From: Streptomyces sp. NBC_01451
Lineage (GTDB): Bacteria > Actinomycetota > Actinomycetes > Streptomycetales > Streptomycetaceae
Assembly (NCBI RefSeq): GCF_036227485.1
Contig: NZ_CP109479.1
Coordinates: 1,364,001-1,428,000, forward strand
Length of the DNA stretch: 64,000 nt
Direction: 5' to 3'
The translations under genes were made by a program, and so were the position numbers. This document shows, one piece after another, positions 15,817-27,956 of the stretch (position 1 is the first letter of the stretch; every line of letters begins with the position of its first letter). Below the pieces are notes generated by a model. That model did not search any database and was not told the DNA's origin. It saw nothing but the letters and a program-made list of their open reading frames with translations.

Positions 15817-16652
15817 ATGGCATCCATCAAGGGGTCCCGCCGCAGAGGGCTCGCGCTGCACCTGCCGCTGATCGTCGGCACGCTGATCTCGGCCTTCCCG
15901 TTCTACTGGGCCGTCATCATGTCGACGCACAGCTCGTCGGAGATCTTCTCGTACCCGCCGAAGCTGCTGCCGGGCACGCACTTCCTGGAGAACGTCCGCA
16001 ATCTCTTCGACGCCATCGACTTCTTCGGGTCGATGTGGAACTCGCTGCTGGTCGCGACGTCGGTGACCTTCCTGGTCCTGCTCTTCGACTCCCTCGCGGC
16101 GTTCGTCTTCGCCAAGTTCGAGTTCCCCGGCAAGGGGCTGCTGTTCGGGCTGCTCATGGTGATCTTCATGGTCCCGGCGCAGCTGTCGGTCATCCCGCAG
16201 TTCGTCGTCATGGCGAAGATCGGCTGGATCGGCTCGATGACCGCGCTGATCGTGCCGGCCGCGGCCAACGCCTTCGGCATCTTCTGGATGCGCCAGTACA
16301 TGAAGACGGCCATCCACGACGAGTTGCTCGACGCCTCCAAGCTCGACGGCGCGAACTTCCTGCGCCAGTACTGGCACGTGGCGCTGCCGGTGGTCCGCCC
16401 CGGTCTCGCCTTCCTCGGCATCTTCACCTTCATGGGCCAGTGGAACGACTTCGCCTGGCCCCTGATCTCCCTCACCAACCCCGACAACGTGACCCTCCAG
16501 GTCGCGTTGTCCCAGCTCAACGGCACCCACGGCACCACCGACTACGGCATCGTCATGACCGGCGCGCTGCTCGCCCTCATCCCGCTGCTGATCGTGTTCG
16601 CGATCGGTGCCAAGCAGATCATCGGCGACCTCGCGAAAGGAGCCGTCCGCGG

Positions 16653-16656
<4 letters not shown>
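15817..16656 (+). CDS. Sugar ABC importer permease, MalG-like
   Basis: A 279-residue permease with six predicted helices and the EAA-type loop DELLDASKLDGANFLRQYWH. The first position of the motif reads DAS rather than EAA, common in MalG-type subunits. AGGAAGGG lies 10 bases before the ATG. Its stop overlaps the start of the beta-galactosidase gene by four bases (ATGA), which ties import to intracellular hydrolysis of the sugar. No ATP-binding subunit is encoded in the operon. Confidence 0.95.
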
Positions 16657-19577
<2,921 letters not shown>

Positions 19578-19628
19578 CTCCCCCCACACACCTCCTCTCA
19601 CCTCACAGAACCTCTTACGGAGTCAGTT

Positions 19629-21488
19629 GTGTGCACCTCGCACGAGTCCGGGCACGAGCCTGCCCTGGAAGCACCCCAGGCGGGCGCCGGACGGCGTACC
19701 TTCCTGCGGGCGACCGCGCTGATCGGGGCGGCGGCGACCACGTCCGTCGCCCTGCCGACGGCCGCCGAAGCCGTGACCGACAGGGCGCGTTCGTCGTGGC
19801 GGCCCGACACCGAGAGCCGCCGGTTCACGCTCGCCGTGATGCCCGACACCCAGTACCTCTTCGACGGGCCGAGCATCGACAAGGCGCCCGTCGAGGCGTC
19901 CCTGCGGTATCTGCTGGAGCACGGACGGGACGAGAACATCGTGTTCCTGTCCCATCTGGGCGACCTCACCCAGAACGGCGCCGCACCGGAGGTCGCCGCG
20001 ATCGGCGAGGCGTTCCGGCTGCTGGACCGGCGGGGCGTCGGCTACAGCGTCCTCGCGGGCAACCACGACGTGAGGTCCTCCACCACCGACCAGCGGGGCG
20101 CCTCCCCGTACCTCGACGTGTTCGGGCCGGCGCGGTTCAAGGGGAAGAAGACCTTCGGCGGGGCGTCGGCCGACGGCTACAACACCTTCCACGTGTTCAA
20201 GGCGGCCGGGCGGGAGTGGCTGGTCCTCGCGCTGGACTGGCGGCTGTCGGACAAGGGTTACGCGTGGGCGAAGGACGTCCTGGCGAAGCACCCGGCCCTG
20301 CCGGTGATCCTCACGACGCACGAACTGGTCGTCGAGGACGGCTCCCTGTCCGACTACGGGCAGCAGCTGTGGGACAAGCTGATCGCCGACCACGACCAGA
20401 TCTTCCTCACCCTCAACGGGCACTACTGGCCCGCCGGCCGCGCGACGCGCAAGAACGCGGCGGGACATGACGTCGAGCTGCACCTGACGAACTATCAGAA
20501 CCGGTACTTCGGCGGCGCGGCGATGATCCGCCTCTACCGTTTCGACCTCGACCGGAACACCATCGACGTGGAGACGGTCTCCCCGTGGATCCTCGGCCGG
20601 GCCGCGAAGGGGCTCAACGAGCTGGAGCGGCAGGAGATCGAGCTCAGCGGCGAGGCCGACCGGTTCTCCGTCGACATCGACTTCGCGGAGCGTTTCGCCG
20701 GCTTCGCCCCGGTGCCCGCACGCCCTGCCCGCCCGGCCTCGAAGATGGTGATCCCGGGCACGGTGGCGTACTGGCGCTTCGACGGACAGACGGACGGCGC
20801 CGCCCTCACGGGCACGGTCCGTGACCGGTCCGGCCGCGGCAACGATCTGACGCCGGTGTCGGTCGGGGGCGCCACGCTCAACTGGTCGAGCGACCACCAC
20901 CCGGACCAGCCCGGCCACGGCAGCCTGGACTTCAACGGCTTCAAGTCGCCGCTCAAGGGCGCCTATCTGCGCACGGTAGACGGCGCGCCCCTCAACTCGG
21001 CCACGTTCGAGTCCGGTTACACCATCGAGGCGTTCTACCGGCTGCCCGCCGACTGGGACCCCTCGCACCACGCCTGGGCCGGAGTGGTCAGCCGCACCGG
21101 TACGGGCGGCGCCGCGGGCAGGACCGGCGACGACCCGGACGAGCCGCTCGCCACGCTGTCCCTCTCCAACGACCGCGAGCCCCAGTGGGCCATGCGGCCC
21201 CTCAACCAGCAGGGCATCGCCACCAACTGGGGCCAGGAGACACCGCTGGAGACCTGGTGGCACCTCGCGGTCGTCAACGACGGCAGGCACACCACGCTGT
21301 ACGTCCAGGGCTGCCCGGTCGTCCGCAACCCGACGGCGACCTCGACCGGCATCACCTCGGTCGGGCTGCCCTGGCTGCTCGGCGGCTACGAGTACGCGGG
21401 GAAGATCGACCAGATCCTGCACGGCCGCCTCGGCGACGTACGGATCGTCGAACGGGCACTGCCCGTCAGCGCGTTCATGAACCACTGA
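19629..21488 (+). CDS. Exported metallophosphoesterase with C-terminal lectin-like (LamG/concanavalin) domain
   Basis: A 619-residue two-domain protein. A twin-arginine signal (AGRRTFLRATALIGAAATTS, about residues 20-39) directs export. The phosphoesterase domain has AVMPDTQYLF, SHLGDLTQNG, AGNHDVRS, LTTHELV and LNGHYWPAG as successive metal sites. A concanavalin-like domain begins near residue 375 (TVAYWRFDGQTDG) and runs to the end with YTIEAFYRL and WWHLAVVNDG. Such fusions place a phosphatase on a glycan. It follows the beta-galactosidase by 51 bases with its own GGAG and GTG start, so it probably belongs to the sugar operon. The target, a phosphorylated glycan or a nucleotide, is unknown. 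Confidence 0.88.
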   Translation: MCTSHESGHEPALEAPQAGAGRRTFLRATALIGAAATTSVALPTAAEAVTDRARSSWRPDTESRRFTLAVMPDTQYLFDGPSIDKAPVEASLRYLLEHGRDENIVFLSHLGDLTQNGAAPEVAAIGEAFRLLDRRGVGYSVLAGNHDVRSSTTDQRGASPYLDVFGPARFKGKKTFGGASADGYNTFHVFKAAGREWLVLALDWRLSDKGYAWAKDVLAKHPALPVILTTHELVVEDGSLSDYGQQLWDKLIADHDQIFLTLNGHYWPAGRATRKNAAGHDVELHLTNYQNRYFGGAAMIRLYRFDLDRNTIDVETVSPWILGRAAKGLNELERQEIELSGEADRFSVDIDFAERFAGFAPVPARPARPASKMVIPGTVAYWRFDGQTDGAALTGTVRDRSGRGNDLTPVSVGGATLNWSSDHHPDQPGHGSLDFNGFKSPLKGAYLRTVDGAPLNSATFESGYTIEAFYRLPADWDPSHHAWAGVVSRTGTGGAAGRTGDDPDEPLATLSLSNDREPQWAMRPLNQQGIATNWGQETPLETWWHLAVVNDGRHTTLYVQGCPVVRNPTATSTGITSVGLPWLLGGYEYAGKIDQILHGRLGDVRIVERALPVSAFMNH

Positions 21489-21491
21489 TCC

Positions 21492-21520
21492 ACCACCGAC
21501 ACACACCACCGACACACACC
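21492..21520. repeat. Short tandem duplication, 13 bp x 2
   Basis: ACCACCGACACAC is repeated exactly twice (21492-21504, 21505-21517) with a further partial ACC, in the spacer just after the phosphoesterase stop. It has no dyad symmetry and no clear role; replication slippage is the simplest origin. Confidence 0.7.
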
Positions 21521-21592
21521 GTCAGGCTCCGCCAAGCCTCGTGGACTCCACACCTCTCCAGATCCCACCAGATCCCAAGGGACCCAAAGACC

Positions 21593-23263
21593 ATGACCGA
21601 GCAACAGCTGCCTGCCTGGGCCGACCCCACCGTCTCCCCCGCCGGCCTGGACGCGCAGGGCGTGTCCCGGCGTCAACTCCTGCACCGGGCAGGCCTCTTC
21701 GGCGCCGCCTTCGCCGCCGGGTCACTGGCGACACCCGCCGCCGCTGCCACTCCCCGTCGGCTCGGCGGCAGCGACCCGCGCCTCGCCTACCTCGTCGGCG
21801 ACCATCACATCCACACCGTCTACAGCCACGACGCCAAGTACACGTTCTCCCAACTGGCCTCTGCGGGCGAGAAGTTCGGCCTCGACTGGATGGTGTTCAC
21901 CGAGCACTCCAACTTCGGGCACGCCCAGTTCGGGGCACCGCTGGAGCACGCCGAGATCCTCAAGGCGCGGAAGGAGAACCCGCGTCAGCTGATCTTCCAG
22001 GGCCTGGAGTGGTACATCCCGGGCGCCGAGCACTGCACGGTCTTCTCCCCGCCCGGCAAGCACGAGGTCGACCTGCTCACGAAGTTCGAGAGTGCCTACG
22101 ACGGCAAGCTCCTCGGCTACACGGAGGGCTCGGCGGGTGCCGCCGACACCGCCCGCAACGAGGCACACGCGGTCAAGGCGATCAAGTGGCTGGCCGAGCA
22201 GCGCCGCACCGGATACGTCGACGACGTGCTGGTCCTCGCCAACCACCCGATGCGCCTGGGCATCGACTCCCCGCACGAGATGCGCAACTGGCGGGACGCG
22301 GCGCCGGAGATCATGATCGGGATGGAGGGCGCGCCCGGCGCCCAGGGCGCGGCCATTCCCGGCTGGCGCGGGGCCACCTCGATCCGCGGCGAGTACGAGA
22401 ACAAGCCGTCCGCGCAGTCCTGGGCGGGCTATCCGGCGGACGGGTATCTGACGTACGGCGGTTTCGACTGGGCGACCGCGACGGTCGGCGGTCTGTGGGA
22501 CTCGATGCTGGCCGAAGGCAGCCTGTTCTCGATCACCACGAACTCCGACGCGCACCGGATCGTCTTCGACACCTGGAAGAACGGCGACTGGCCGGTCGGG
22601 CAGAACTTCGACAACACCGGCAAGCTGCCCGACCCGGTGAACACCGACACCCCGCAGCCCGGCAGCGACTTCTGGCCCGGCCAGTTCAGCCGCACCCACG
22701 TGGGCGTCACCGGCTACGGCTACCGCGCGGTGATGGCGGGCATGCGCGCGGGCCGGGTCTGGCTGGACCACGGCCATCTGCTGGACGGGCTCGACGTACG
22801 GCTGACGCGTGACTGCGACGCCGGCCGGGGTGTCACGCTGGGGGGCCGGCTCCGCGTCCGCAGGGGCGAGAAGCTCACGCTGAACATCACCGTGACCAGC
22901 GCCTCCCGCCTCAACCCGCAGGGAATCCTGCCCGAGTTGGCGCACGTCGACGTGATCCGGGGCGCGGTGCGCGGCCCGGTCGCCGACCGGGACACCTGGA
23001 AGGCGCCGGACACGAGGGTCGTGAAGTCGAAGGACGTGACGGGGCGCACGGGAACGTACACCCTGCGCGTGCCGCTGACCGTCGGTGACGAGTCCTTCTA
23101 CGTCCGGCTGCGGGGCAGCGACGGCAACCGGCACGGTGCCGGATACCTCGGCGCCTCGGTCGACCCGCACGGTCCGATCACCCACGAGCCCGGAAACGGT
23201 GACCCGTGGGCCGATACGTGGTTCTATTCCAACCCGGTATTCGTCGACGTCCTGGGTGGCTGA
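21593..23263 (+). CDS. Exported PHP-domain metal-dependent phosphoesterase-like protein
   Basis: A 556-residue protein with a Tat signal (SRRQLLHRAGLFGAAFAAGS at about 25-44, then TPAAAA). Its PHP domain has the expected metal residues in LVGDHHIHTVYSHD, FTEHSNFGH, LANHPMR and TNSDAHRIV. PHP domains are usually intracellular (histidinol phosphatase, polymerase proofreading); exported versions are uncommon. A C-terminal beta-rich region near residues 400-550 may bind the substrate or the wall. AAGGGA is the ribosome site. It lies directly after the exported metallophosphoesterase and before another secreted protein by 3 bases, so all three look co-transcribed. Substrate unknown. Confidence 0.85.
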   Translation: MTEQQLPAWADPTVSPAGLDAQGVSRRQLLHRAGLFGAAFAAGSLATPAAAATPRRLGGSDPRLAYLVGDHHIHTVYSHDAKYTFSQLASAGEKFGLDWMVFTEHSNFGHAQFGAPLEHAEILKARKENPRQLIFQGLEWYIPGAEHCTVFSPPGKHEVDLLTKFESAYDGKLLGYTEGSAGAADTARNEAHAVKAIKWLAEQRRTGYVDDVLVLANHPMRLGIDSPHEMRNWRDAAPEIMIGMEGAPGAQGAAIPGWRGATSIRGEYENKPSAQSWAGYPADGYLTYGGFDWATATVGGLWDSMLAEGSLFSITTNSDAHRIVFDTWKNGDWPVGQNFDNTGKLPDPVNTDTPQPGSDFWPGQFSRTHVGVTGYGYRAVMAGMRAGRVWLDHGHLLDGLDVRLTRDCDAGRGVTLGGRLRVRRGEKLTLNITVTSASRLNPQGILPELAHVDVIRGAVRGPVADRDTWKAPDTRVVKSKDVTGRTGTYTLRVPLTVGDESFYVRLRGSDGNRHGAGYLGASVDPHGPITHEPGNGDPWADTWFYSNPVFVDVLGG

Positions 23264-23266
23264 CTG

Positions 23267-24127
23267 ATGAAGCGTCAACTCCTGTCCCTGACCGCGCTCT
23301 TGGGCCTTGCCGGAGCGCTCTCGCTCGGCGGCGGTGGAGCAGCCTCCGCCGCCGACGCACAGTGGACGGAGACCGGCGCGACCCAGGTCGACTCCCTCGG
23401 CAGCGGTCAGGGGCTGGCCTCCCGCGCGGACGGCACGCTCCTGTACCGCGGCCTCACCTCGATCCCGCTGGACCTGCGCATCGCCGGCTGGAACCACATC
23501 GGTGACCCGGACATCGCGAACGGGTACGTGTTCGACGCCTACCAGGGCCCGGACACGGCCACGTCCAAGATGTTCGCGGTCACCACCCCGGCCGGGCAGC
23601 GCTATCAGTACGTGCACCAGCTCGACTCCGGCGAGAAACTGAACAACTCCTTCGCCACCGTCTCGCCCGACGGCCAGTGGCTGGTCTCGGGCGAGTGGGG
23701 CGACCAGTCCCGTCTGCAGGTGTTCCCGGCCCCGCTCCTCAACGCGTCGACGCCGGCCACCGGCGGCACGCTGGCGCAGGCCGGGCAGATCACCCTGGAC
23801 CGGACGGTGCGGGACATCCAGGGCTGCGACTTCGTCACCGCGACCCGGCTGCTGTGTGCCTCGGACGACGACTCGGGCACCCTGTTCCCGGAGATCCGCC
23901 CGCTGCTCCAGGTCGACCTGGCCCGCGCGGTGGACGGCAGGACGGTCACGGGCCGTGTCACGAGCCTGTTCGCCCTCCCGCAGCGCAGCACCTGCACGGG
24001 AACGGCGTACGAGGCGGAGGGCGTCGACTACGACACGAACACCGGCGTCCTGCGCGCCCAGGTCGTCCAGCCGGGCATCTGCGCGCTGGCGACCACCGTG
24101 TACTCGTACCAGCAGGTCACGGGCTGA
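23267..24127 (+). CDS. Secreted protein of unknown function
   Basis: A 286-residue protein with a Sec signal peptide (KRQLLSLTALLGLAGALSLG, likely cleaved after ASA near residue 29). The mature part repeats short beta-strand patterns (QYVHQLDSGEKLNNSFATVS, SPDGQWLVSGEWGD, VRDIQGCDFVTATRLLC) that suggest a beta-propeller, with four cysteines likely in disulphides. No catalytic motif is recognised. It begins 3 bases after the PHP gene stop, so it is translated with it. By context it should take part in the same extracellular process. Confidence 0.75.
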   Translation: MKRQLLSLTALLGLAGALSLGGGGAASAADAQWTETGATQVDSLGSGQGLASRADGTLLYRGLTSIPLDLRIAGWNHIGDPDIANGYVFDAYQGPDTATSKMFAVTTPAGQRYQYVHQLDSGEKLNNSFATVSPDGQWLVSGEWGDQSRLQVFPAPLLNASTPATGGTLAQAGQITLDRTVRDIQGCDFVTATRLLCASDDDSGTLFPEIRPLLQVDLARAVDGRTVTGRVTSLFALPQRSTCTGTAYEAEGVDYDTNTGVLRAQVVQPGICALATTVYSYQQVTG

Positions 24128-24159
24128 CGGACCGGTCGCCGGGGCGTAGCGTGGGCCGC

Positions 24160-25008
24160 GTGACCACCGAGGAGTCGCCGCGGCCCCGGTCCCTGATGCT
24201 GACGTTCCTGGGCGACCAGGTGCTCGGGCGTGGCGTCCGTGTGTCCTCGGGCAGTGTCATCGACGTGTTCACGCGGGCGGGCGTCGGCGAGCAGGCGACC
24301 CGTTCGACGCTGACCCGGATGGTGAGCCGCGGTCTGCTGCGCCGTCAGCGCGCGGGCCGCCGGATGCACTTCGGGCTGACCGGACGTTCGGCGGCCGTGC
24401 CGGCGGACGGGGAGCGGCGTGTCTGGCACACGGGCGCGGTCAACCGGCACTGGGACGGCACCTGGACCCTGCTGGGCTTCTCGCTCCCGGAGTCCTGGCA
24501 GCGCCAACGCCACGATCTGCGCTCGCAGTTGACGTGGAGCGGGTTCGGCCCGCTGTTCAACGGCCTGTGGATCGCGCCGGGCGAGGCCGATGTCTCCGCC
24601 CCGGTGGCCGAACTCGGTCTGTCTGCCCATGTGAAGGTGTTCCGGGCGCGCGCCGACGCGGGCATGGAGATCGGCGCGATGATCGAGGAGAGCTGGGAAC
24701 TGTCCGAACTGGCCGCGCGCTACCGGGCGTTCGCGCGACGGTGGCAGCCCTGGGAGAGCGAGCTGCCGGCGGTGGACGACGCCCTCTCGCTGCGCCTCGT
24801 CATGCAGGCCGAGTGGCTGGGCGTCATCTGCCGAGATCCGCGCCTCCCGTTCGTGCACCTCCCGGACGACTGGCCGGCGGAACGGGCCGAGAAGACGTTC
24901 CGGGCGATGCACGAACGGCTCGCACCGCTCGCCCGGGAGGCCTCGGAACGCCTTCTCGACCTCGTGCCCGTGCGTGAGGACCAGCCGGAGCGGAGGGATC
25001 AGGCGTAG
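24160..25008 (+). CDS. PaaX-family transcriptional regulator
   Basis: A 282-residue regulator of the PaaX/PadR-like type. The N-terminal winged helix includes SSGSVIDVFTRAGVGEQATRSTLTRMVSRGLLRRQRAGRR-like spacing; the central part reads WTLLGFSLPESWQRQRHDLRSQLTW, and the C-terminal domain has the PaaX pattern WELSELAARYRAF. PaaX proteins repress aromatic acid catabolism and respond to aryl-CoA thioesters. It is convergent with the hydroxycinnamate cluster and overlaps the MaoC gene by 10 bases, so it could regulate that cluster, though its own operator is not evident. A second GTG lies three codons upstream; neither start has a strong ribosome site. Confidence 0.88.
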   Translation: MTTEESPRPRSLMLTFLGDQVLGRGVRVSSGSVIDVFTRAGVGEQATRSTLTRMVSRGLLRRQRAGRRMHFGLTGRSAAVPADGERRVWHTGAVNRHWDGTWTLLGFSLPESWQRQRHDLRSQLTWSGFGPLFNGLWIAPGEADVSAPVAELGLSAHVKVFRARADAGMEIGAMIEESWELSELAARYRAFARRWQPWESELPAVDDALSLRLVMQAEWLGVICRDPRLPFVHLPDDWPAERAEKTFRAMHERLAPLAREASERLLDLVPVREDQPERRDQA

Positions 25009-25454
25009 AAGCGGGACAGGCTCTGCAGCACCGCCGCCGGCTTCGGGGCGCCCTCGATCTCGATCGTGCCGTCGACGGTGATCTGCACCCCGCCCGGCAC
25101 GTCCTCGACGTCGGCCAGCCTGCCGACCAGGCGGATCTTCAAGCCGGCCTTCACGGGCGAGGGGAAACGCACCTTGTTGAGGCCGTAGTTGACCTTCGTG
25201 GTGACGCCCTGGACGTCCAGCAGCTCGGTGAAGAGCGGGATGAAGAGGGAGAGGGTGAGGTATCCGTGGGCGATCGGGGCGCCGAAGGGGCCCTCGGCGG
25301 CCTTCTCCGGGTCCACGTGGATCCACTGGTGGTCGCCGGTCGCGTCGGCGAAGGTGTTGATGCGCTCCTGCGTGACCTCGATCCACTCACTGGTGCCGAG
25401 GTCGCTGCCGGCGAGCTTCTTGAGTTCGTCGATGCCGTTGACCGTGATGCTCAT
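24999..25454 (-). CDS. couM: MaoC-type hydratase of the hydroxycinnamate pathway (CouM-like)
   Basis: A 151-residue single hot-dog protein. The R-hydratase motif FADATGDHQWIHVDPEKA with Asp and His, then PFGAPIAHGYLTLSL, places it with (R)-specific enoyl-CoA hydratases. In a cou-type pathway it would add water to p-coumaroyl-CoA to give the beta-hydroxyacyl-CoA. AAGGAA lies before the ATG. It is the last gene of the leftward couN-O-L-M group. Other MaoC proteins act in fatty-acid or polyhydroxyalkanoate metabolism; the assignment here rests on the gene set around it. Confidence 0.85.
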   Translation of the reverse strand: MSITVNGIDELKKLAGSDLGTSEWIEVTQERINTFADATGDHQWIHVDPEKAAEGPFGAPIAHGYLTLSLFIPLFTELLDVQGVTTKVNYGLNKVRFPSPVKAGLKIRLVGRLADVEDVPGGVQITVDGTIEIEGAPKPAAVLQSLSRFYA

Positions 25455-25515
25455 GTCGCGTTCCTTAACTGGGAGTCGAGCTGATGGCTGATGGAGGGGG
25501 CGGGCCCGGTGCGGT

Positions 25516-27021
25516 CTACGAGCCCGCGCCGAAGACCTTGCGCACCCGGGCCTTGAGGAGCTTTCCGGAGGCGGTGCGCGGGAGTTCGTCCGCGATGACG
25601 ACCGACTTCGGGATCTTGTACTTGGCGAGCCGCCCGGACAGCGAGGCCAGCACCTCGTCCGCGTCCAGGGCCGCGCCCTCGCGGGGCACGACGACCGCGC
25701 GCGGCACCTCGCCCCACTTCTCGTCGGCGACGCCGATGACCGCGCACTCGACGATGTCGGGGTGGCCCAGGAGCAGGTCCTCGATCTCGGCGGGGTAGAT
25801 GTTCTCCCCACCCGAGATGATCATGTCCTTGATGCGGTCGACGACGAAGACGTACCCGTCCTCGTCGATCCGGGCGGCGTCCCCGCTGCGGAACCAGCCG
25901 TCCGTGAAGGAGGCGGCCGTCTCCTCGGGCAGTCCCCAGTAACCCGGCATGACGTGCGGCCCGCGGACCACGATCTCGCCGGGCTCGCCGACCTCGGCCG
26001 GGGTCAGGTCGGGCCGTACCACCCGTACGTCGCTGAAGAAGTGCGGTACGCCCGCCGAGCCGGCCTTGCTGACCGCGTGCTCGGCGTCCAGGAAGAGGGT
26101 GCCGGGCGATGCCTCGGTCATGCCGTAGCCCTGGAGGAAGGTGAGCCCGCGTTCCTGGAACGCGGCGATGAGCGGGGTCGGCACGGGTGAGCCGCCGCAG
26201 GAGAGCATGCGCAGCGACGACAGGTCGGCGTCGGCCCAGCGCGGGTGTCTGGCCACCTGGTCGAACATGGTCGGCACCCCGAACATGAAGGTGATCCGGT
26301 GCTGTTCGATCAGGTCGAAGGTGGCCTCCGGGACGAAGGACTCGACCAGGACGCACAGTCCGCCCTTGAGCAGCACGGGCAGGGTGAGCATGTTCAGCCC
26401 GGCCGTGTGGAACAACGGGGCGGAGACCAGGGCGCGTTCGTCGGTGATGACGTCCTGGTCGACGAGGACGTTGACGGCGTTCCAGGTGAGGTTGCCGTGC
26501 GTGAGCATGGCGCCCTTGGGGCGGCCGGTCGTGCCCGAGGTGTACATGATGATGCAGGTGTCGTCGGCGGTGACCGGCGCGTCGACGGGTTCGGCGGAGG
26601 CACCGGCGAGCGCCTCCTCGTACTCGGCGCCGACCTCGACGTACGCGCGCACGTCCGTGTTTCCGGGCAGTCCGGCGACGAGGCCGGCGTGCGAGGGGCC
26701 GTAGACGAGGGCCTTGGTGCCGGAGTCGGCGAGCTGGTAGGCGATCTCCGGGCCGGCGAGGCGGGTGTTGAGCGGCACGAAGACCGCGCCGAGCGTGCCC
26801 GCCGCGAACAGGGTCTCCAGGTAGGAGGGATGGTTCGGGCCGAGATAGGCGATCCGGTCACCGCGGCGCACACCCCGGGCGCGCAGGGCGTGCGCGAGCC
26901 GGGTGGTGCGCTCGTACAGCCGTGCGTAGGTGATCGTGGTGTCACCGTGGATCAGGGCGGTGCGTTGGGGGGTCTTGCGGGCCCGGCGGGCGGGCCAAGA
27001 CCCCAGTCCCTCGTTGCGCAT
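25516..27021 (-). CDS. couL: Aryl/acyl-CoA synthetase, probable hydroxycinnamoyl-CoA ligase (CouL-like)
   Basis: A 501-residue adenylate-forming enzyme. Motif I MYTSGTTGRPKGAMLTHGN binds ATP. GYGMTEASPGT, the GDAAR block near residue 380 and the C-terminal PRTASGKLLKARVR with the catalytic lysine are all present. It should activate p-coumarate, ferulate or a related acid to the CoA thioester. Family members with these motifs also activate fatty acids, so the substrate is inferred from the cluster. The ATG follows GAGGGG at 8 bases. It lies 48 bases after the amidohydrolase gene. Confidence 0.88.
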   Translation of the reverse strand: MRNEGLGSWPARRARKTPQRTALIHGDTTITYARLYERTTRLAHALRARGVRRGDRIAYLGPNHPSYLETLFAAGTLGAVFVPLNTRLAGPEIAYQLADSGTKALVYGPSHAGLVAGLPGNTDVRAYVEVGAEYEEALAGASAEPVDAPVTADDTCIIMYTSGTTGRPKGAMLTHGNLTWNAVNVLVDQDVITDERALVSAPLFHTAGLNMLTLPVLLKGGLCVLVESFVPEATFDLIEQHRITFMFGVPTMFDQVARHPRWADADLSSLRMLSCGGSPVPTPLIAAFQERGLTFLQGYGMTEASPGTLFLDAEHAVSKAGSAGVPHFFSDVRVVRPDLTPAEVGEPGEIVVRGPHVMPGYWGLPEETAASFTDGWFRSGDAARIDEDGYVFVVDRIKDMIISGGENIYPAEIEDLLLGHPDIVECAVIGVADEKWGEVPRAVVVPREGAALDADEVLASLSGRLAKYKIPKSVVIADELPRTASGKLLKARVRKVFGAGS

Positions 27022-27069
27022 CGTTGCGCCCCTCTACGAGTTACGGGTTAGGAGACATGGGTTACGGAT

Positions 27070-27954
27070 TCAGGGCTTCGTGAGTCCGAGCAGCCGGGCC
27101 GCGTTCTCCTTGAGGATCTTCGGCCTGACCTCGTCCTTGATCGGCAGCTTCTCGAAGTCGGCGAGCCAGCGGTCGGGGGTGAGCACCGGGTAGTCCGAGC
27201 CGAAGAGGACCTTGTCCTTGAGCAGGGTGTTGGCGTACTGCACCAGCTGCGGCGGGAAGTACTTCGGCGACCAGCCGGACAGGTCGATGTGCACACCCGG
27301 TTTGTGCGTGGCGACGGCGAGGGCCTCGTCCTGCCAGGGGAACGACGGATGCGCCAGGATGATCTTCATCTCCGGGAAGTCCGCGGACACGTCGTCGATG
27401 TGCAGCGGGTTCGAGTACTTGAGCCGGATCCCGCCGCCGCCGGGGACTCCCGCGCCGATGCCGGTCTGGCCGGTGTGGAAGAGGGCGATCGTGCCGGTCT
27501 CCTCGATCACCTCGTACAGCTCGTACGCGACCGAGCGGTCGTTGGGGAAGAAGCCCTGGATGCTGGGGTGGAACTTGAAGCCCCTGACCCCGTACTCCTC
27601 GACCAGCCGGCGGGCCTGCTTCACGCCCGCCCGGCCCCGGAAGGGGTCGATGGACGCGAAGGGGATCAGCACGTCCGGGTTGGCCGCAGCGGCCTCGGCG
27701 ACCTCCTCGTTGGGGACGGGCGCGGTGCCGGTCGCGGACTCGGCGTCCACCGTGAAGATGACGGCGGCCATCTTCCGCTCGCGGTAGTACGCGGCGGTCT
27801 CCTCCAGGGTCGGCTTCCGCTTGCCCTCGACCTTGAAGTAGGCCGACGAGGCGTCGTGGAGGTCGTCGGCCAGGGACGAGGTGCCCTTGGAGGAGATCTC
27901 GGCGTGGGTGTGGACGTCGATCGCGACGAGTTCCTCGACGTTGAGGTGCGCCAT
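27070..27954 (-). CDS. couO: Amidohydrolase-2 family protein, probable 4-hydroxyphenyl-beta-ketoacyl-CoA hydrolase (CouO-like)
   Basis: A 294-residue metal-dependent hydrolase. IDVHTHAEI at the start holds the HxH metal site; KFHPSIQGF, ILAHPSFPW and FGSDYPVLTPDRW are later metal and catalytic blocks of the amidohydrolase-2 family. In Rhodococcus CouO, a protein of this family cleaves the beta-keto thioester to 4-hydroxybenzoate and acetyl-CoA, replacing a thiolase. Its position between an SDR and a CoA ligase is the same here. Two bases separate it from the SDR gene. Alternatives such as 2-pyrone hydrolases or decarboxylases of the same fold cannot be excluded. Confidence 0.82.
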   Translation of the reverse strand: MAHLNVEELVAIDVHTHAEISSKGTSSLADDLHDASSAYFKVEGKRKPTLEETAAYYRERKMAAVIFTVDAESATGTAPVPNEEVAEAAAANPDVLIPFASIDPFRGRAGVKQARRLVEEYGVRGFKFHPSIQGFFPNDRSVAYELYEVIEETGTIALFHTGQTGIGAGVPGGGGIRLKYSNPLHIDDVSADFPEMKIILAHPSFPWQDEALAVATHKPGVHIDLSGWSPKYFPPQLVQYANTLLKDKVLFGSDYPVLTPDRWLADFEKLPIKDEVRPKILKENAARLLGLTKP

Positions 27955-27956
27955 GG

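Noticed and set aside
21492..21520. Possible CRISPR-like or regulatory repeat after the exported phosphoesterase
   Set aside because: Two copies of 13 bp with no spacer and no dyad; simple slippage duplication is enough.
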